DNA of 6,995 nt, from assembly GCA_905215425.1 (NCBI GenBank), contig CAJMQD010000046.1, positions 1 to 6,995 of the forward strand, read 5' to 3'. The position numbers and the translations under genes are program-made. This stretch comes from an uncultured bacterium (lineage in GTDB: Bacteria; Bacillota; Clostridia; Oscillospirales; Oscillospiraceae). Positions 3,963-6,995 of the stretch are shown piece after piece (the stretch's first letter is position 1; the number at the start of each line of letters is the position of its first letter). The notes below the pieces were generated by a model. The model was not told where the DNA came from and did not search any database. It saw only the letters and a list, made by a program, of their open reading frames with translations.

Positions 3963-6125
3963 TCAATGAGCCATCAGATTATAGAGCATCGTGGCGGCCT
4001 GTGCGCGTGTTGCGTTGGCAAGGGGCTGGAAGTATCCACCGGGCTCTCCAGCAACCATCCCAAGCCCCTGGGCCAGCGCCGCATAGCCGAGATCCGCTGC
4101 GGGAATGCTGCCCTGGTCGGCAAACTTCGTATGGAAGATGCCGTTCAGCCGTGCAACCGGGCCATATCCCATGGCGTCCAGAATCATCCGCACCGTGTCA
4201 ATCCGGCTGAGGATGGCGGTATCCTTGCGCGCGGCCCTCTGAAGCAAGCCCATCTCATAGGCAACTTCATACAGCCGGTCGGCGGCCCCTTCCTGACCTG
4301 CGTCGTACAGGTATCCTTCGGTGCTGGCCAGCAGCGCGATCAGATCCAACTGGGTCAGCGCGCGGTTGGGTTCAAATTTCCCGCCGGTATAGCCCACGCG
4401 GTACTTTGCCAGAGCCTCAACCTTCGATTTCGCCCAGTGGTCGGCAAGGTCGCTGTATGAAATGCCATCATCCTCGCCTGCCCAACTGTGCTCTACCGGT
4501 TTCCCGGTCTTGGCGTCAATCCCCGCAAAAGAAGTTTCCCGCTCCAGTTGATAGCCCAGCACTAGCTTATAGAGGTATCCGATCCCATAGTCCTTCAGTG
4601 GCGCGTATTCCGGCTTGGAATAGTCCACGGCGGTGGGAACCGACACATACTGGAGATCGACCGTATAGGTATTGAGCCATGCATCCAGCGCTTGCTCTGC
4701 GGTAATGATGCCCGCTTCCGTATCAAAGGTCACAGCGTCATCAAACTGTTTCTCGTAGTAGCTGATGGAGCCGTCGGTGGCGTCTACCCCCACCTGGATA
4801 CTGTTGGCTGGGAAGAAATAGCCGTTAGCCTTTTGCGCAAAGGTAAAGGTGTGGGAAATCTGCCATTCCTGCTCCATGGCATCCAAGCTGTCATACAGCC
4901 CGGTCTTGGCGAATTGCGCGCCGCATTGTTTGTCCAAAAATGCCTTGGCAGTTTTTGCGGCGGCATCCGCATTCACAGAGCGGGTAACCGCCTCATCCGG
5001 CATCCACGCGGAGCTGCTGACCCGAAGAAGCTGGCCGGTCTTGGCATCCATGACGACGGTACGGCGCCAAGAGACGCCATTTACCTGCCGGCCATAGCAC
5101 AGGGTCGCTGTGACGGCATCGTCATCATCGTTTTCTCTTGGAACGGTGTAGTTTGCGGCGGAGAGGGTATAGGCTTTCAGCCCGAGTTCCGTGATGGCGC
5201 GCGCCTTGGCGTCCAGCTCATCGCGCGTCAGCGCGCCCTCCAGCAACGCCGCGCCGCTTTGCTCGGCGTCTGTCAGCCCCGCCTCTGGGGCGGCATCTTC
5301 TGTGGTAGCATTATCGCTGCCGGCGGAAGCCCTCGGCTCGCCTTTGGTCACATCCTGCTCCAACTCCGTCAGATTCACCAGCTTGCCGGTGGCGGCGTCC
5401 ACATAGTAGTCGTCGCCGTATTCCGGCAGATACCGCAGGACAGCCTTTGTGCCGTCCTCCTGCTCGAGAACATATTCCAGCCGCAGCGCCAGCGTTTCGC
5501 GCAGCGCTTTGCCAGCCTGGTCGGGCAGGATCTTTGGCGTGGCGGAGGGGATGCCGCCAATGACTGCCCCATTCAGATCGTCACGGTAGAAAGACATAAT
5601 CTTGTTGTCCTTGCACCGGACGGAAATGTTGTACGTGAGCCCTGCGGAGAGGCCGTTTATAAGGACTTCGCCCCGGAACCGGTAGCTTGTGGTGTTCAGC
5701 CCATCCGTTCCGCGGTCCTCGATCACGAGGCTTTCGTTTGCAGTCAGAACCTTGTCCATAAAGTCCATGGCCGCGCCGCGGGCGGCATCCCTGCTGCCGG
5801 CGGGAAAACTCGGGGCAAAAGCGCCGGAACGGGGTTCCTCATGATTTTCGTAGACATGGTAGCTGAGGATTTTGCCATCTTCGGTGGCAGAAATGGAGAG
5901 GTTTCCGGCAGAACCGTTCCACTCCAGCTCCCAGGTGGGCGCCAGAATCTCCTCGCGCAGGTTCCCGTAGAATTCCGTGTAGGGGGTCGTATCCAGGCCA
6001 AGCGTCCTTTTGACCTGGGCCGTTACGGTGGACAACCGCTCATTCGCCGACTGTGCAGCAGCGGGAACGACCAGCGAACAGGCCATAACGAAGGCCAATG
6101 CCAGAGATAACAGTTTGCGTTTCAT
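3963..6125 (-). CDS. Secreted SLH-domain protein with two YcdB/PepSY-like repeats
   Basis: This 720-residue protein has a Sec signal peptide (residues 1-25, MKRKLLSLALAFVM then PAAA-Q) and is therefore exported. Residues about 115-255 and 385-548 look like two copies of a YcdB/YcdC (PepSY-related) module. Each has an alpha segment, a beta-sheet with an exposed repeat, and a closing D-A-x-T-G-K-L type turn (YVDAATGKLV 241-250, VVMDAKTGQLL 357-367, VGVDATDGSI 446-455, AGIDAKTGKPV 534-544). A low-complexity acidic and Ala-rich linker covers about 262-300. Three SLH repeats close the protein (about 557-600, 612-652, 664-717); the last has the best motif, FQPLANATRAQAATMLYNLM. SLH domains bind secondary cell-wall polymer, so it is surface-anchored. 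PepSY-like modules are often protease-inhibitory, but the role here is unknown. AGGAGG lies seven bases before the ATG; it ends at a strong terminator and seems monocistronic. Confidence 0.88.
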   Translation of the reverse strand: MKRKLLSLALAFVMACSLVVPAAAQSANERLSTVTAQVKRTLGLDTTPYTEFYGNLREEILAPTWELEWNGSAGNLSISATEDGKILSYHVYENHEEPRSGAFAPSFPAGSRDAARGAAMDFMDKVLTANESLVIEDRGTDGLNTTSYRFRGEVLINGLSAGLTYNISVRCKDNKIMSFYRDDLNGAVIGGIPSATPKILPDQAGKALRETLALRLEYVLEQEDGTKAVLRYLPEYGDDYYVDAATGKLVNLTELEQDVTKGEPRASAGSDNATTEDAAPEAGLTDAEQSGAALLEGALTRDELDAKARAITELGLKAYTLSAANYTVPRENDDDDAVTATLCYGRQVNGVSWRRTVVMDAKTGQLLRVSSSAWMPDEAVTRSVNADAAAKTAKAFLDKQCGAQFAKTGLYDSLDAMEQEWQISHTFTFAQKANGYFFPANSIQVGVDATDGSISYYEKQFDDAVTFDTEAGIITAEQALDAWLNTYTVDLQYVSVPTAVDYSKPEYAPLKDYGIGYLYKLVLGYQLERETSFAGIDAKTGKPVEHSWAGEDDGISYSDLADHWAKSKVEALAKYRVGYTGGKFEPNRALTQLDLIALLASTEGYLYDAGQEGAADRLYEVAYEMGLLQRAARKDTAILSRIDTVRMILDAMGYGPVARLNGIFHTKFADQGSIPAADLGYAALAQGLGMVAGEPGGYFQPLANATRAQAATMLYNLMAH

Positions 6126-6132
6126 GCCGATA

Positions 6133-6138
6133 CCTCCT
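6133..6138 (-). promoter_or_regulatory. Ribosome binding site of the SLH-protein gene
   Basis: A perfect AGGAGG on the minus strand, seven bases before the ATG at 6125, fixes the start directly before the signal peptide. Confidence 0.85.
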
Positions 6139-6171
6139 AATAAAATCTGATATTGTACTCATGGGTATACT

Positions 6172-6177
6172 ATTATA
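6172..6177 (-). promoter_or_regulatory. Candidate -10 box of the SLH-protein gene
   Basis: A perfect TATAAT on the minus strand lies in an AT-rich block 46 bases upstream of the start codon. No convincing -35 box is seen at 16-19 bases upstream (TTTCCC at 19 is the nearest), so this promoter is tentative. Confidence 0.4.
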
Positions 6178-6242
6178 TTAGTAGACGAAAAATATAGGGA
6201 AATGTTCCATACCAAATAGGAAAAAATACATCCGGGTTGAAT

Positions 6243-6270
6243 GCCAAACTAACTTCGTGTTTGGCTTTTT
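6243..6270 (+). terminator. Hairpin with T-run (terminator-like)
   Basis: GCCAAAC (6243-6249) and GTTTGGC (6259-6265) form a perfect seven-base-pair stem with a nine-base loop that contains the TAACTT repeat core. TTTTT follows at 6266-6270. On the plus strand this has the form of an intrinsic terminator, possibly shielding the element from outside transcripts or vice versa. Confidence 0.45.
6244..6262 (+). repeat. Diverged copy A of the TAACTT repeat
   Basis: CAAACTAACTTCGTGTTTGG shares the ACTAACTTC-GTTTG core with the other copies, but has GTG in place of CCG. It lies within the hairpin described at 6243-6270. Confidence 0.45.
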
Positions 6271-6280
6271 CTCGCAAAAA

Positions 6281-6300
6281 TTGCAAGACTAACTTCCGGT
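6281..6300 (+). repeat. Copy B of the TAACTTCCGGT repeat
   Basis: TTGCAAGACTAACTTCCGGT matches copy C at 6420-6439 in 19 of 20 bases. Both copies have the same orientation. Confidence 0.75.
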
Positions 6301-6419
6301 TTGCCACATTTGCCGTCATAGGGAACCGGAAAAATCCGCATTTTCAGCGGCGCATGGGGTCAAAATCAAAAAACTGGCGTAAAAAAGGCCGCACAATGGT
6401 ACAGCCCGGAAAATACGGT

Positions 6420-6439
6420 TTGCAAGAGTAACTTCCGGT
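6420..6439 (+). repeat. Copy C of the TAACTTCCGGT repeat
   Basis: TTGCAAGAGTAACTTCCGGT differs from copy B at one position. It lies 47 bases outside the transposase stop codon, where an IS30 terminal inverted repeat or transposase site would be expected. Confidence 0.75.
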
Positions 6440-6485
6440 CTTTCGGGGGGAGTATATGTGTACCCTCCTGTCTGAATCGGCTTGT

Positions 6486-6995
6486 TTACTTGACTAACTT
6501 TGCGGTTAAATTCACATCATCCGGTGGTATCAGGGTTAAACCCATCCTCCGGATTGTCTCGGTCCCAAATCGCTCCATGGCCACTTCTATCGGCGTTCTG
6601 TTGCCCAGTCCGGGCCGCTTTGTGCTGTTGATGTGACTCATCATTAAGTCTACCTTCTCCTGCGTCAAGCCGTCCAGAGAGGTGCCGTGGGGAACGATAT
6701 ATCGAATATACTCATGGTTCTTTTCTATGACGCCCTTCTGGTCAGAACAGCGTGGCTGGCAGTAGAAAAGGTGGGTACGGCGAGTACCATCCTGCCGGTA
6801 TTCAAACAACTCCGGATCCGCAAACTCCGTTCCGTCATCTGTGAGAATCACCGGCAGCATTCTGTTAAACAGAGCATCTCCCAGCATATCCTCCAATCGG
6901 TTCATGGCAGCTACGGTATTGTCCATCGCCTTGCTATCCAGGAGAAATGCCAGCATCAGTTTTTCTTCGCACCAAAACAGCGTCAGCAGGACTTT
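6486..6995 (-). CDS. IS30-family transposase, C-terminal part (5'-partial)
   Basis: The frame runs to the window edge, so 169 residues of the C-terminal catalytic domain are visible; an intact IS30 transposase is about 320-400 residues. The DDE integrase core is clear: FNRMLPVILTDDGTEF contains the second catalytic Asp, FYCQPRCSDQKGVIEKNHEY contains the catalytic Glu in the K-G-x-I-E-K-N-H signature, and HINSTKRPGLGNRTPIEVA is the family-typical C-terminal segment. The first Asp and the N-terminal DNA-binding HTH lie outside the window. The reading frame is undamaged as far as seen. The methionine at 6956 is internal, since the family-like sequence LLTLFW.EEKLMLAFLLD reads straight through it. 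The enzyme moves its IS element by cut or circle intermediates. Its transcription runs toward the SLH gene, with about 300 non-coding bases between. Confidence 0.93.
   Translation of the reverse strand, partial: KVLLTLFWCEEKLMLAFLLDSKAMDNTVAAMNRLEDMLGDALFNRMLPVILTDDGTEFADPELFEYRQDGTRRTHLFYCQPRCSDQKGVIEKNHEYIRYIVPHGTSLDGLTQEKVDLMMSHINSTKRPGLGNRTPIEVAMERFGTETIRRMGLTLIPPDDVNLTAKLVK
6486..6995 (-). mobile_element. IS30-family insertion sequence, 3' end (partial)
   Basis: The transposase above marks one end of an IS30-family element that continues beyond the window. The outer boundary is not certain. It should lie between the transposase stop and about 6240, probably near repeat copy C at 6420-6439. 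No target-site duplication can be checked because the other end is missing. Confidence 0.75.
6490..6508 (+). repeat. Diverged copy D of the repeat, inside the transposase 3' end
   Basis: TTGACTAACTTTGCGGTT resembles the GACTAACTTCCGGTT core of copy B with a few changes and one extra base. It overlaps the last codons of the transposase gene (residues AKLVK), so it may be chance similarity. Confidence 0.35.

Larger units (their letters stand above)
6180..6485. other. Non-coding flank of an IS30 element with repeated motif
   Basis: About 300 bases separate the SLH-gene promoter from the transposase stop. No gene is supported; a 64-codon plus-strand frame at 6237-6431 has no RBS and runs through the repeats. 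The region contains several copies of an ACTAACTTCCGGTTT-type motif and A/T-rich spacers with many A-runs. Part of it is likely the end of the IS30 element and its transposase-binding sites, but I cannot place the terminal inverted repeat exactly. Confidence 0.5.

Noticed and set aside
4692..6110. Plus-strand 472-codon open frame opposite the SLH-protein gene
   Set aside because: Shadow of the strongly supported minus-strand gene, which has a signal peptide, SLH repeats, an RBS and a terminator.
6237..6431. Plus-strand 64-codon frame in the IS30 flank
   Set aside because: It is made of A-rich spacer and repeat copies, has no RBS and no family resemblance.
6240..6510. CRISPR array suggested by the repeated motif
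   Set aside because: Only two copies are near-identical, spacing is irregular (about 119 bases between B and C), and there are no cas genes.

Overview
The window looks like a chromosomal segment of a spore-forming, GC-rich Firmicute of the Clostridia, most likely an Oscillospiraceae/Flavonifractor-type gut bacterium. The reasons are a Firmicutes-style eutH-eutQ tail of an ethanolamine-utilisation operon, a sporulation-type (PdaB-like) polysaccharide deacetylase, an S-layer-homology (SLH) surface protein, strong AGGAGG ribosome binding sites and a GC-rich coding style. The taxon is an inference from gene content, not a sequence match.

Layout. Positions 2-1727, plus strand: the 3' part of eutH (ethanolamine permease), an overlapping short eutQ (cupin with a microcompartment-targeting helix), then two very small lysine/proline-rich ORFs that follow closely and may ride on the same transcript. 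Positions 1880-2506, plus: a protein with two tandem OB folds of single-stranded-DNA-binding type. Positions 2722-3315, plus: a PdaB-like polysaccharide deacetylase that reads normally up to about 3246 and then loses its C-terminal catalytic part. The sequence from about 3247 to 3860 is visibly more AT-rich and carries, on the minus strand, a 66-codon orphan relative of IreB (UPF0297) with its own RBS and a palindrome over its probable -10 box. A strong hairpin terminator (3863-3891) separates it from a 720-codon minus-strand gene (3963-6125) for a secreted SLH-anchored protein with two YcdB/PepSY-like repeats. Positions 6180-6485 are non-coding, with several copies of a short repeated motif. 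They adjoin the C-terminal half of an IS30-family transposase (6486-6995, minus strand) that runs off the window.

How it fits together. The first block is the end of a metabolic microcompartment operon: EutH brings in ethanolamine, and EutQ is a microcompartment-associated accessory protein. The rest is a mosaic. The cut deacetylase gene, the AT-rich insert with an orphan regulator-like gene, and the IS30 element with its repeat-rich flank all suggest past rearrangement between a conserved left part and an accessory right part. No complete novel defence or mobile system is visible. The points most worth a second look are the orphan short IreB paralogue, the scar in the deacetylase gene, the repeat family beside the IS30 transposase, and the two tiny basic ORFs after eutQ.
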